Assembly (NCBI GenBank): GCA_963715895.1
Contig: OY970284.1
Location: forward strand, 3,720,001 to 3,784,000
DNA: 64,000 nucleotides
Source of the DNA: JADGNZ01 sp963715895
GTDB lineage: Bacteria; Acidobacteriota; Thermoanaerobaculia; Gp7-AA8
Direction: 5' to 3'
This document shows positions 16,725 to 25,367 of this stretch, one piece after another (positions within the stretch are counted from its first letter, which is position 1; each line of letters starts with the position of its first letter). The notes under the pieces were generated by a model. The model was not told the origin of the DNA. It searched no databases and was given only the letters and a program-made list of their open reading frames with translations. The position numbers and the translations under genes are program-made.

Positions 16725-17822
16725 ATGTCCGACGATGACCTGAGCATCCAGGGAACGCTCGCGGAGACGACCGTTCCCGATCTTTTCCGATCGCTCGTTC
16801 GCAGCGGTGAGACCGGAATCGTCTCCCTCGAAGCGATCGGCCGCAACGACGTCATCTACTTCAACGAGGGAAAGATCATTTTTGCGTCGAGCTCCGATCC
16901 GGACATGGGACTCGGCGAGGTGCTTCTGCGCGGCGGCGAGCTGACCCTTCATCAGTACAACCACGCCATGGACCGCCTGGTCGTGGCCCGGCGCATCGGC
17001 GCATTGCTCTGCGAGCTGGGCTATCTGCAGCCGGACGAGTTGCTTCGCGCCGTCGAGCGACAGGCCAGCGCCATCGTCCTCAACGCCATGCGCTACCGCA
17101 CCGGCAGCTACACTATCGAGTTCACCAGCGAGTTTCCGCAGGAGATCATCGCTCTGCCGCTGAATACGGAGCGCCTGATCCTCGACGGCGTGCAGAGCAT
17201 CGAGTTCTGGTCGCTGATCATGCGCGGGCTGGCGCGGCCGGACCGGCTGCTGCAGCAGGTAAGCGGCGCCGATATGCGCACGTACGCGCTGGAGCTGACC
17301 GACGAGGAGAGTCATGTGCTCAGTCTCCTCACCGAGCCCGGCACGATCGAGGACGTCTGTTCGCGCAGCTACCTCTCGAACTTCATCACCTGCCGGACCG
17401 TGTGGGCGCTTTTCAGCGTGAACCTGATCGCCGAGGCGGAGGGCGACACCGTCAGCGAGCAGCGCGCCGCCGCCGAGGCCGAGTACGAGCTGGAAGGGGT
17501 GGTGGAGCGCTACAACCGCATGTACGAGGCCATCTTCGGCATCGTCTTCCAGCGCATCGGCGATCACATCTACGACTTCATGGACCGCGTCGTGGTCCAC
17601 CTCTCCGCCGAGATGATGCCCTACCTCTCCGGTATGAACCTGGTGAACGACGCCCGCCTCGATTTCGACCAGCTCCTCAACAACGTCATCGCCTCCGGCT
17701 CCAGCGATCACCCCGCCGTCATCCACAAGATCCTCAACGAGCTCCTCCACAGTTGGATCTACGAGATCAAGTCGGAGTTCGGGCCGGAGATGGAGGCGGA
17801 GGTGCTGAAGTTGACGCGGTAG
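16725..17822 (+). CDS. DUF4388 (PATAN-like) domain protein
   Basis: The N-terminal 100 or so residues (IQGTLAETTVPDLFRSLVRS, GIVSLEA, DVIYFNEGKIIFASSSDP) are the DUF4388 pattern. This is found in signalling proteins of Acidobacteriota, Myxococcota and cyanobacteria (PatA N-terminus) and is thought to mediate protein interactions. The remaining 260 residues are helical and unassigned; no receiver, kinase or GGDEF motif is seen. It is 365 residues long. A palindrome and a TATAAAAT box precede it. Confidence 0.75.
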   Translation: MSDDDLSIQGTLAETTVPDLFRSLVRSGETGIVSLEAIGRNDVIYFNEGKIIFASSSDPDMGLGEVLLRGGELTLHQYNHAMDRLVVARRIGALLCELGYLQPDELLRAVERQASAIVLNAMRYRTGSYTIEFTSEFPQEIIALPLNTERLILDGVQSIEFWSLIMRGLARPDRLLQQVSGADMRTYALELTDEESHVLSLLTEPGTIEDVCSRSYLSNFITCRTVWALFSVNLIAEAEGDTVSEQRAAAEAEYELEGVVERYNRMYEAIFGIVFQRIGDHIYDFMDRVVVHLSAEMMPYLSGMNLVNDARLDFDQLLNNVIASGSSDHPAVIHKILNELLHSWIYEIKSEFGPEMEAEVLKLTR

Positions 17823-17915
17823 CTGCGCTTCGCGCGTTGTCGGTTATCCGTTATCGGTTCGTTGAGTGCATCTGTTACATCCCGAGAACTGACAACCGAC
17901 AACGCGAAGCCGCAG
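17823..17915. repeat. GTTGTCGGTTATCGG-word inverted repeat
   Basis: The left arm at 17823-17860 (CTGCGCTTCGCGCGTTGTCGG and onward) and the right arm at about 17887-17915 (GACAACCGACAACGCGAAG) share the CTTCGCG end. The family recurs at 21893-21989, 31651-31730, 34132-34266 and, as one arm, at 37916-37947. Confidence 0.8.
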
Positions 17916-17936
17916 TCATGTAAAATAACCACCTGC

Positions 17937-18623
17937 ATGCCTCGCCTTTTCCTCATCGTCCTCACAACCCTCATCGCGGCCGCTGCCCTCGCTGCCGGTC
18001 CGCCGTCGCAGCCGAATGACAAGGAGTGGGGGCTCATCAGCGCGGACTATGCGTGGATCGAGACCTTGCGGAAGGCCCAGCCGCTGCCGGCGGCGAATGC
18101 GTCGCGGAAGCAGATGCTGGAGACCGTGCTCGACAATCAGAAAAAGCTGGAGCCGGCGTACGTCCCCTTCGTCGACAAGGTCAAGGAGTACTTCGACCGC
18201 ACCCACGATCCGCGAGCCGGGCAGGTTCTGGCGCGCGAGAAGATCATCATGGGCGACGAGTACATGCAGTACCTCTCGCGCTACGACAAGGCGCTGGAGC
18301 TCTATCGCGCGGCCGTCGAGCTCGATCCGTCCAGCGCCGAGGCCAGGAAGCGCGTCGAGGTTGCGCAGCAACGGCGATTCGCCTCCATGACCGGCTTCGC
18401 GGCGGTGAAAAGCGGTATGAAAGAGGATGCCGTCCGCGCTCTGGTCGGTCTCCCGCGCGAGGACTGGATCAAGCAGGTCGTGCAGAACAATCGCGTCTAT
18501 TCCGTATGGATTTACCCGAAGGAAGACGGAGGCGCCTCGGCCATCTACTTTGACAACGGCGTCGTTTATCACACAAACTGGAACGCTGCGGCGCCCCCTG
18601 CGCCGCAAACTCAGACCAGGTAA
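17937..18623 (+). CDS. Exported TPR-type protein
   Basis: The 228-residue protein has a signal peptide (MPRLFLIVLTTLIAAAALAAG). A helical middle contains one clear tetratricopeptide unit (YDKALELYRAAVELDPSSAE), then a C-terminal alpha/beta part (KSGMKEDAVRALVGLPREDW, VYSVWIYPKED) that looks like the SmpA/OmlA-type 'G(M)..dev..llG.P' fold. This suggests a periplasmic envelope-associated protein. It starts at ATG 17937 just after the GTTGTCGG repeat and is followed 14 bases later by a SPOR-domain gene. Confidence 0.6.
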   Translation: MPRLFLIVLTTLIAAAALAAGPPSQPNDKEWGLISADYAWIETLRKAQPLPAANASRKQMLETVLDNQKKLEPAYVPFVDKVKEYFDRTHDPRAGQVLAREKIIMGDEYMQYLSRYDKALELYRAAVELDPSSAEARKRVEVAQQRRFASMTGFAAVKSGMKEDAVRALVGLPREDWIKQVVQNNRVYSVWIYPKEDGGASAIYFDNGVVYHTNWNAAAPPAPQTQTR

Positions 18624-18637
18624 CGGGAGGGTGTGCA

Positions 18638-19309
18638 ATGGTGTCTGAAGAAGTTCTCACCGACGATCAATCCCACTACGAAGTCTCGCTGACCGCCGGA
18701 CAGGCCTTCGTCGCCTTCGTTCTGCTGCTGCTCTCGCTCGCGGCGTCGTTCGCCTTCGGACTGATGATCGGCAAGGGTCAGGCCGACGAGCGCCTCGTCG
18801 TCCGCAAAGAGCCCGCGGTCATCAACGAGGGAAACGTCATCGCCAAGAAGAATGACAGCAAGCTCGTCGACCTCGGTGTCGGCAACGACGATTTCAAAGC
18901 CCCGCCGGCGACGACCAGTTCCGTGATGACGGAGACCGCGCCGCCCGCGGCGACGATCACCGAAGGGACGGTGACGCCGCTGACCAACTCCGCCGCGGTC
19001 ACGACGACGGCCCCCGCCGACGTGGTGCCGAAGCCGGTGACGAAACCGGCATCCCCGCCGGCGGTCGTTCCCGCGCCGAAGCCTGTCCCGGCCGCCGGGC
19101 CCGCCTACGCACAGCTCCTGGTTACCAGCGATCAGAAGACCGCCGACGCGCTGGCGGCGAAGGCGATCGACCACGGCTTCATGTCCACTTTCGTCGAACG
19201 GTCCGGGGCGACATTCAAAGTGCGCGTGAAGTTCTCCTCGGAAGCTGAGGCGCGCGCCAGCGAGGCGAAGCTAAAAGAGCTTTCGAAGGATGTCTGGATC
19301 GTCAAGTAG
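18638..19309 (+). CDS. SPOR-domain membrane protein
   Basis: A short cytoplasmic head is followed by one membrane helix (residues about 24-46: FVAFVLLLLSLAASFAFGLM), a long Ala/Pro/Thr/Val-rich linker, and a C-terminal domain of about 75 residues. That domain (YAQLLVTSDQKTADALAAKA...FKVRVKFSSEAEARA) matches the SPOR fold, which binds denuded peptidoglycan glycan strands at the division septum. The length of 223 residues and the arrangement are as in FtsN/DedD-like proteins. GGGAGGGTGTGCA before the ATG supplies the ribosome site. Confidence 0.75.
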   Translation: MVSEEVLTDDQSHYEVSLTAGQAFVAFVLLLLSLAASFAFGLMIGKGQADERLVVRKEPAVINEGNVIAKKNDSKLVDLGVGNDDFKAPPATTSSVMTETAPPAATITEGTVTPLTNSAAVTTTAPADVVPKPVTKPASPPAVVPAPKPVPAAGPAYAQLLVTSDQKTADALAAKAIDHGFMSTFVERSGATFKVRVKFSSEAEARASEAKLKELSKDVWIVK

Positions 19310-19333
19310 TGAACGATCCGTCCGAAAACTTTT

Positions 19334-19394
19334 TAACCACAGAGACACAGAGATCACGGAGGTTTTCTCTGTGTCCTCTGTGCCTCTGTGATGA
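19334..19394. repeat. CACAGAG-word inverted repeat
   Basis: ACCACAGAGACACAGAGATC followed by CTCTGTGTCCTCTGTGCCTC form an imperfect hairpin right after the SPOR gene. It could double as a terminator of that transcript, though no T-tract follows. Confidence 0.65.
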
Positions 19395-19421
19395 AGGTTT
19401 TGGTTTTCCGCGCGCTTTTGT

Positions 19422-19857
19422 CCACACCGGCGGTGTTCACCAACACACCGGCGGAGTAACGCGACACACCAGCGGAGTAACGCGACACACCAGCAGAGTA
19501 ACGTGCCACACCAGCAGAGTAACGCAACACACCGGCGAAGTAACGCGACACCACAGGCGGAGTAACGCGACACACCGCCGAAGTAACGCGGCTCACCGGG
19601 GAAGTAACGAGACACCGCAGGCGGAGTAACGCGACACACAGGCGGAGTAACGCGACACGCAGGCGGAGGGAACGCGAAAAGCTGGCGGAGAAACGCGAAA
19701 AGCAGGCGAAGTAACGCGAAAAGCTGGCGAAGAAACGCGAAAACCTGGCGAAGTAACGCGAAAAGCTGGCGAAGTAACGCGACACACAGGCGGAGGAACA
19801 CGACACACAGGCGGTGTAACGCGACGCGTAAGCGGAGTAGAACGACACGCAGGCAAG
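19422..19857. repeat. Tandem array of about 21 units, period 20-22 bases
   Basis: The unit consensus is CACACCGGCGGAGTAACGCGA. The period stays at 21 with a few 22-base units. Middle units (about 19676-19780) change CACACC to AAAGCTG while keeping GGCGAAGTAACGCGA, then revert. The open frames across it, on both strands, exist only because 21 is divisible by three, so I call no gene. With the flanks, the stretch 19310-20037 holds no other gene. Confidence 0.9.
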
Positions 19858-19971
19858 GCAGGGGGTCGCACCTTCGGTTCTCTGCGGAGTCGATAGCGAA
19901 ATAACTAATTGCCCTGTCGCGGAGTGAATCTCGATGCCAGCAAGTCATACCAGGTCAGAGGTTTATCCGGC

Positions 19972-19993
19972 GCCGAAAATCGAAGGCCTGGCC
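19972..19993. repeat. Half copy of the GGTGCCAGGCC palindrome
   Basis: CCGAAAATCGAAGGCCTGGC matches one arm of the RAYT-linked palindrome (AAACGAAGGCCTGGCACC type). The other arm is missing. It lies between the 21-base array and the LOG-family gene. Confidence 0.45.
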
Positions 19994-20037
19994 CTATCCA
20001 CTTGAGGCGTCTGATTCGCATAGCATCATCCACCAAC

Positions 20038-20805
20038 ATGGCCACCAAACCACGCACGAAGACCACCAACCAGCAGACCACCACCCCTCAGCTCGAAGCG
20101 CTGCGGAAGGGGCAGGCGAGGAAGCGGTCGAGCGTCGATCCCTCGCACATTCTCGACAAGGCCATCTATCAGCTGTGGGAGACCATCAACGATCTTGATC
20201 AGATTCAGCCCGAGAGGGTCGAGCATTACCGCGTCTCGGTCTTCGGCAGCTCGCGCATCCAGCGCGGCGATCCCATCTACGATCAGGCCAAGAAGCTCTG
20301 CTTCGAGCTGTCCAGGCTCGGAGCGGACATCGTCACCGGAGGTGGTCCCGGACTGATGGAGGCGGCCAACTCCGGGGCCATGGAAGGGCAGACCGAGAGT
20401 CATTCGCGCTCATTCGGGCTGGCCATTCATCTGCCCACCGAGTCGGATGCCAATCCGTTCGTGAACAAAGTCTTCCGGCACCGGACCTTCTTTTCGCGCC
20501 TCCATCACTTCATCCGTCTCTCCTCGGCGTTCATCGTGCTGCCGGGTGGCATCGGAACGGCGCTGGAGCTGTTCATGGTGTGGCAGCTCATTCAGGTCAA
20601 GCACGTCACCGAGCATCCGCTCATCCTGGTCGGTACAATGTGGACCGGTCTGATCGACTGGATCAACGAGGTCATGATCACGCGCGGGCTGGCCAGCCCG
20701 CAGGATATGAATGCGGTCTCGGTGGTCAGCTCGTACGAAGAGGCCATTCCGATCATCCGCGCCTCGTACGAACGCTTCATTCAGGAGAAAAAGAATGCCC
20801 ACTAA
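20038..20805 (+). CDS. LOG-family nucleotide-binding (lysine decarboxylase-like) protein
   Basis: The Rossmann-fold protein of 255 residues carries the LOG motifs VTGGGPGLMEAANSGA and LPGGIGTALELFMVWQL (the PGGxGTxxE pattern). Members either hydrolyse cytokinin-type nucleoside monophosphates to free bases or are PpnN-like pyrimidine/purine nucleotide 5'-monophosphate nucleosidases. The substrate here is open. ATG 20038 is preferred to the longer frame from 19909, which runs through a repeat. Its end overlaps the mrp start by 11 bases, so the pair is probably cotranslated. Confidence 0.8.
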   Translation: MATKPRTKTTNQQTTTPQLEALRKGQARKRSSVDPSHILDKAIYQLWETINDLDQIQPERVEHYRVSVFGSSRIQRGDPIYDQAKKLCFELSRLGADIVTGGGPGLMEAANSGAMEGQTESHSRSFGLAIHLPTESDANPFVNKVFRHRTFFSRLHHFIRLSSAFIVLPGGIGTALELFMVWQLIQVKHVTEHPLILVGTMWTGLIDWINEVMITRGLASPQDMNAVSVVSSYEEAIPIIRASYERFIQEKKNAH

Positions 20806-21478
20806 GGAACAGATTCTCGACGCGCTCAAAGGCGTCAAATTTCCGGGACTCTCGCGCGACATCGTGTCGTTCGGGTTCGTCCACGACGTCAGCGTGGAGG
20901 GAGGGATCGTCTCCTTCACCGTGCGCTTCCAGACCGAGAACCAGAACGCCGCCGCGCAGATCAGCCGCGACGCCGAGGCCGCCGTCCGCGCGGTCCCGGG
21001 GGTCGAGAACGTCCGTATGACCGTCGACGTCGGATCGCGGCAGGCCGCCGGACCGCAGGGAGGACATGCAGCCGAGCAGGTCCTCTCCGGCGTCAAGTAC
21101 AAGATCGCCGTCGCTTCCGGCAAAGGGGGCGTCGGCAAGTCGACCGTCTCCACGAACCTGGCCCTGGCGCTGCGCGGACTCGGCTACACCGTGGGGATGC
21201 TCGATGCCGACATCTACGGCCCGTCGCAGCAGATGATGCTCGGAATCCACGGCCGGCCGCAGATCGATGAGAGCGACGAGAAGATCATTCCGATGGAGAA
21301 CCACGGCGTGAAGACGATGTCGCTCGGCCTCATCACCGATCCCGATACGCCGGTGATCTGGCGCGGGCCGATGGTGATGAAGGCGCTCGACCAGTTCCTC
21401 AGCGATGTGAAGTGGGGCCAGCTCGACTTCATGATCATCGATCTTCCCCCGGCACCGGCGACGCCCAGCTTACGCTGA
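20795..21478 (+). CDS. mrp: Mrp/ApbC iron-sulfur carrier ATPase, N-terminal part (frameshifted)
   Basis: Residues 1-85 form the DUF59/MIP18-like domain (KEQILDALKGVKFPG). The deviant Walker A motif of Mrp/MinD ATPases follows (ASGKGGVGKSTVSTNLALAL), then the DADIYGPSQQMMLG stretch. Mrp binds and transfers Fe-S clusters in the cytoplasm. The expected sequence IIDLPPGTGDAQLTLTQ is broken in CTTCCCCCGGC: the C-run at 21446-21450 has five C where six would keep frame. After it this frame runs out at 21478. The start overlaps the LOG gene. Confidence 0.82.
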   Translation: MPTKEQILDALKGVKFPGLSRDIVSFGFVHDVSVEGGIVSFTVRFQTENQNAAAQISRDAEAAVRAVPGVENVRMTVDVGSRQAAGPQGGHAAEQVLSGVKYKIAVASGKGGVGKSTVSTNLALALRGLGYTVGMLDADIYGPSQQMMLGIHGRPQIDESDEKIIPMENHGVKTMSLGLITDPDTPVIWRGPMVMKALDQFLSDVKWGQLDFMIIDLPPAPATPSLR

Positions 21479-21891
21479 CGCAGAAGGTGCCGCTCTCGGG
21501 CGCCGTGGTGGTGACGACGCCTCAGGATGTGGCGCTGATCGATGCGCGCAAAGGGCTGGCCATGTTTCGCAAGGTGAACGTGCCGGTGCTCGGCATCATC
21601 GAGAACATGAGCTATTTCATCTGCCGTCACTGCGGCGAGCGTGAGGAGATCTTCGGCCACGGCGGTGGCCGCCGCACCGCCGAGCTTCTCGGCGTCCCGT
21701 TCCTCGGCGAGATCCCGATCGATCCGAAAGTCGTCGTCGGCGGCGACAGCGGCGAGCCGATCGTCATCCTCGATCCGACCTCCGCCGCGGCGGAGGCCTT
21801 CCGGCAGTTGGCCCTTACGGTGTCGCAGCAGGTGGAGTCGGGCACGGCGGGACATACGCACGCGGTGGGTGAGCCGGCACACGCGCATTAA
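21412..21891 (+). CDS. mrp: Mrp/ApbC, C-terminal part (frameshifted)
   Basis: This is the continuation of mrp in the next frame; real coding resumes at about 21451 (GTGDAQLTLTQKVPLSGAVV). The Fe-S-bridging motif of the dimer is present as ICRHCGEREEIFGHGGG (the CxxC needed for cluster binding). FLGEIPIDPKVVVGGDSGEP is typical of the family. A His-rich C-terminal tail (THAVGEPAHAH) could bind metal. If joined, the protein is about 365 residues, normal for Mrp with an N-terminal DUF59 domain. Confidence 0.8.
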   Translation: MGPARLHDHRSSPGTGDAQLTLTQKVPLSGAVVVTTPQDVALIDARKGLAMFRKVNVPVLGIIENMSYFICRHCGEREEIFGHGGGRRTAELLGVPFLGEIPIDPKVVVGGDSGEPIVILDPTSAAAEAFRQLALTVSQQVESGTAGHTHAVGEPAHAH

Positions 21892-21892
21892 C

Positions 21893-21989
21893 TGCGCTTC
21901 GCGCGTTGTCAGTTGTCGGTTATCGGTTGGTGTAGCGCTTTGAGACGCGTTTTAAAACAACCGACAACTGATAACCGACAACGCGAAGC
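21893..21989. repeat. GTTGTCGGTTATCGG-word inverted repeat
   Basis: The arms at 21893-21928 and 21957-21989 share the CTTCGCG...GTTGTC frame seen at 17823-17915. It lies between the convergent ends of mrp and aat, only two bases from each stop. Confidence 0.8.
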
Positions 21990-21990
21990 A

Positions 21991-22632
21991 TCAAAACAGC
22001 GATCGTCCCGCTGCCTGCTCCTCGGCCAGCATGTCGAGAAACTGCGCGCGCTTGATCTCGCGTGCCCCGAGGGCTTCCATGTGAGGCGTCATCACCTGGC
22101 AGTCGAGCCAGGTCGCGCCGCGCGTGCGGAGATGCTCGATGAGGAAAAGGAGAGCGAGTTTTGAGGCGTCCGCGGCGAGGTGAAACATCGACTCGCCGGT
22201 GAAAAGGCCGCCGGCATCGACGCCGTACAGGCCGCCTGCCAGCGCGTTGTCGCGCCAGACCTCCACGCTATGGGCGTCGCCGGCGCGATGAAGGTCGGTA
22301 TACGCGGCGATGATCTCCGGACCGATCCAGGTGCCGGTCTCATCGCCGCGCGGCGTGCCGGCGCAAGAGGCGATGACGTCGTCGAACGCGCGATCGATCG
22401 TGTAGGTGAAGCCGCTCTTCCGCTCCGCTTTTCGCAGTGAGCGGCCGACGTGCAGATCGTCGAAGACGATCACCGTCCGGCGTCGCGGCGAAAACCACGG
22501 CATCGGCAGATTCTCATGCGGCCACGGAAAGATCCCGTGCCTGTACGCGTCGCGCAGCGTCTCCACGCGCAGATCGTCGCCGATGGCGACGACATCGCCG
22601 CGCGCGTAACGAGGATCAGGAAAGCGGGACAT
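21991..22632 (-). CDS. aat: Leucyl/phenylalanyl-tRNA-protein transferase
   Basis: Aat adds Leu or Phe from tRNA to proteins with N-terminal Lys or Arg, making N-degrons for ClpS-ClpAP. Family landmarks are AYRHGIFPWPHENLPMPWFS, the pair GLYGVDAGGLFTGESMFH and WLDCQVMTPHMEALGA. The length of 213 residues is normal. It lies downstream of clpA on the same strand, and clpS is 4 kb away on that strand, so a complete bacterial N-end rule module is in this window. Confidence 0.93.
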   Translation of the reverse strand: MSRFPDPRYARGDVVAIGDDLRVETLRDAYRHGIFPWPHENLPMPWFSPRRRTVIVFDDLHVGRSLRKAERKSGFTYTIDRAFDDVIASCAGTPRGDETGTWIGPEIIAAYTDLHRAGDAHSVEVWRDNALAGGLYGVDAGGLFTGESMFHLAADASKLALLFLIEHLRTRGATWLDCQVMTPHMEALGAREIKRAQFLDMLAEEQAAGRSLF

Positions 22633-22668
22633 GCGGTGATACCGGTCCCGTCATGGCGAGCTTCGACA

Positions 22669-22766
22669 GCACAGACAAGAGTGTCTGTGCCACATCGGCT
22701 GCCGATACTTGCGGAAGCCGGGAATCAGGCCGAAGCGAATGTGGCACAGACACTCTTGCCTGTGCC
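22669..22766. repeat. CACAGACA-word inverted repeat (second copy)
   Basis: GCACAGACAAGAGTGTCTGT at 22669-22688, extending to 22694, pairs with TGTGGCACAGACACTCTTGC at 22740-22759, extending to 22766. It sits between clpA and aat. The 22633-22813 gap holds nothing else. Confidence 0.8.
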
Positions 22767-22813
22767 CTCATGAATGCGCCACGTTCGTGCATCGTAGCCG
22801 CGGCCAGGCAACC

Positions 22814-25060
22814 TCAGTACTTCAACGCCAGCCCGTCGCCCTCGGCATCGACGACGACGTTTCCTCCGTCCTGCAGCTTGCCGAAAAGGACGGCGTCGAC
22901 CAGCGGCTCCTTGATCTTTGAGTGAATCAGCCGCGACATCGGCCGGGCGCCGAACGATGGGTCGTAGCCGTTCTTTGCCAGCCAGGCGCGGGCGGGCTCG
23001 GTCAGATCGAGCGTCACGTTCTTGGCGCGCAATTGCACGCGGAGCTCGTCAATGAACTTGTCGACCACGCGCTCGGTGGTCTCGAAGGACAACGGCTCGA
23101 AGGCGATCCAGGCGTCCATTCGGTTGCGGAACTCGGGGGTGAACGTCCGCTCGATCGCCCCTCGGCCTTTCCCCTTCGCGCCGCTGGTGTTGCCGAAGCC
23201 CATCGACGAATCGCTCATCTCGCGCGCGCCGGCGTTGGTGGTCATGATCAGGATGACGTTGCGGAAGTCGGCCTTCTTGCCGTTGTTGTCCGTCAGCGTG
23301 GCGTGATCCATGACTTGCAGGAGTATGGAGAAGAGATTCGGATGCGCCTTCTCGATCTCGTCGAGCACCAGGACCGCGTAGGGTGTCTTGGTGATGGCGT
23401 CCGTGAGCAGCCCTCCCTGATCGAAGCCGACGTACCCCGGCGGCGCGCCGATGAGGCGCGAGACGGTGTGCGGCTCCATGTACTCCGACATATCGAAGCG
23501 GATGAACTCGACGCCGAGGGAGAGGGCGAGCTGGCGGGCAAGCTCTGTCTTGCCGACGCCCGTTGGGCCGGAGAAGAGGAACGAGCCGACCGGCTTCTCG
23601 GGATGACCCAGGCCGGAGCGCGAGATCTTGATGGCGTTGACGACCTGATCGACGGCGTGATCCTGGCCGTAGATGACGCGCTTCAGATCGGCGTCGAGGG
23701 CCTGCAGACGTTGTTTCTCCGATACAGCCACCGTCCGCGGCGGAATCTTGGCCATACGGGCCACGACGTATTCGATATCTTCGATGCCGATAGGCACGGG
23801 GCTCGAGGCTTCGACTGCAGTACCTGCCGCAATGATCCGCGCGCGTGATCCCGCCTCATCGAGCACGTCGATGGCCTTGTCAGGGAGATGGCGATCGTGC
23901 ATGTATTTCGCCGAGAGCTCGGCGGCGAGCTTGAGGGCGTCGTCGCTGAAGGCGACGTTGTGGTGTTTCTCGTAGTACGACTTCAGCCCTTTGAGGATCT
24001 CGATGGTCTCATCGACGGACGGCTCGCCGATCTCGATCTTCTGGAAGCGGCGGGCCAGGGCGCGGTCGCGCTCGAAGGATGATTTGTACTCGGCGTACGT
24101 GGTCGAGCCGATGCAACGCAGCTTCCCGGACGCGATGGCCGGTTTGAGAATGTTCGACGCGTCCATCGTCCCGCCGCTCACGGCGCCGGCGCCGACGATG
24201 GTGTGGATTTCGTCGATGAAAAGGATGGCATCCGGCTTGGCCAACAGCGCGGTGACGACTGCCTTGAGGCGCTGTTCGAACTCGCCGCGATACTTCGTCC
24301 CGGCCAGTACCGCGCCCATGTCCAGCGACCAGACCACGGCGTTTTTCAGCACCGCCGGCGCTTCGTGTTTCACGATCTTGAGTGCCAGCCCCTCGGCGAT
24401 GGCGGTTTTGCCGACCCCCGGCTCGCCGACGAAGAGCGGGTTGTTCTTCCGGCGGCGGCAGAGGATCTGGACGGTCCGCTCCAGCTCCGGACCGCGGCCG
24501 ATGAGCGGATCGATCTCTCCCTTTTCGGCGCGCTCGTTGAGATTGACGGCGAACAGCTTCAGCGGATCGCCGGTCTGCTCGGCCGCTCCTTCCTCATCGC
24601 CGACGAAGGCCGGCTTCGGCGCGGGGGTATCTTTGCTGATGCCGTGAGACAGGTATTGCAGCACGTCGAGTTTGTTCACTCCCTGACTGCGCAGGAGGTA
24701 GACGGCCTGGGAACGCTCGGCCTGATAAATCGCGGCCAGCATCTGGCCGGTATCGACTTCCTTCTGTCCCGATGATTGGGCGTGGAGCTGCGCGTACTGC
24801 ACGATGCGCTGCAGCATCGCCGTCAGCACCGGCTGGACCTCGGCGTCGTCCGGCAACTGTTCGAGGGTCCGGTTCATGAAGTCGTCGAGTTGCTTGCGGA
24901 GGACGTCGACGTCGCCTCCGCAGGCCCGGATGACGTCGAGGACGTCGCGGTCGTGCAGCAGGGCATAGAGAAGATGTTCGAGCGTCACGTATTCATGCCG
25001 GCGCTTCAACGCCTCATGGAGAGCGAATTCAAACGATTTCTGTAGTTGACGGGCGATCAT
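22814..25060 (-). CDS. clpA: ClpA, AAA+ unfoldase subunit of Clp protease
   Basis: ClpA unfolds substrates and feeds them to ClpP, with ClpS as N-degron adaptor. An N-domain covers about residues 1-150, starting MIARQLQKSFEFALHEALKR. D1 has Walker A GEPGVGKTAIAEGLALKI at about 214 and D2 has GPTGVGKTELARQLALSL at about 499. The sensor and Walker B motifs (FIDEIH, LVLDEIEKAHP) are present. Length is 748, as usual for ClpA. clpP is not in the window. It is followed by aat. Confidence 0.95.
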   Translation of the reverse strand: MIARQLQKSFEFALHEALKRRHEYVTLEHLLYALLHDRDVLDVIRACGGDVDVLRKQLDDFMNRTLEQLPDDAEVQPVLTAMLQRIVQYAQLHAQSSGQKEVDTGQMLAAIYQAERSQAVYLLRSQGVNKLDVLQYLSHGISKDTPAPKPAFVGDEEGAAEQTGDPLKLFAVNLNERAEKGEIDPLIGRGPELERTVQILCRRRKNNPLFVGEPGVGKTAIAEGLALKIVKHEAPAVLKNAVVWSLDMGAVLAGTKYRGEFEQRLKAVVTALLAKPDAILFIDEIHTIVGAGAVSGGTMDASNILKPAIASGKLRCIGSTTYAEYKSSFERDRALARRFQKIEIGEPSVDETIEILKGLKSYYEKHHNVAFSDDALKLAAELSAKYMHDRHLPDKAIDVLDEAGSRARIIAAGTAVEASSPVPIGIEDIEYVVARMAKIPPRTVAVSEKQRLQALDADLKRVIYGQDHAVDQVVNAIKISRSGLGHPEKPVGSFLFSGPTGVGKTELARQLALSLGVEFIRFDMSEYMEPHTVSRLIGAPPGYVGFDQGGLLTDAITKTPYAVLVLDEIEKAHPNLFSILLQVMDHATLTDNNGKKADFRNVILIMTTNAGAREMSDSSMGFGNTSGAKGKGRGAIERTFTPEFRNRMDAWIAFEPLSFETTERVVDKFIDELRVQLRAKNVTLDLTEPARAWLAKNGYDPSFGARPMSRLIHSKIKEPLVDAVLFGKLQDGGNVVVDAEGDGLALKY

Positions 25061-25076
25061 GAGTTTTGGCGCGGTC

Positions 25077-25168
25077 TCGCGGTTGCGGGGTCTGGCAGTC
25101 TCGCAGTCTCGGGGTTCTCAGTCAAAGACTTCGCCAAAACCGAGACTTCGAAACCGCGAGACCGCGTT
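25077..25168. repeat. TCTCGCGGTT/GTCTCGCAG-word inverted repeat
   Basis: TCTCGCGGTTGCGGGGTCTG and following (25077-25119) pair imperfectly with CGAGACTTCGAAACCGCGAG (25142-25161) and its continuation. It sits upstream of clpA between divergent genes. Beyond it, 25169-25367 shows no gene or strong promoter. Confidence 0.6.
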
Positions 25169-25367
25169 CGGCGAACAGAACCACGACCCGAGCGTCAGGA
25201 TTTCTGCGTCCGGTGGACGTCATCGCTGTTCGCTCACTACAGATAACTCGTTTCTCATGGCCGCTTTCAAGTATCATGCTCGGGACGCATCACGTGGGAA
25301 GCACAACGAAAGAAGCGGCTTGGGGGTATCCCGTGATGCTTGACTACCTCGAACTGGAGACGCAGAT

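Noticed and set aside
19271..19948. Open frames through the 21-base array (both strands), giving seven-residue repeats
   Set aside because: They stay open only because the period is a multiple of three; residue choice follows the DNA unit, and the frames lack convincing starts.
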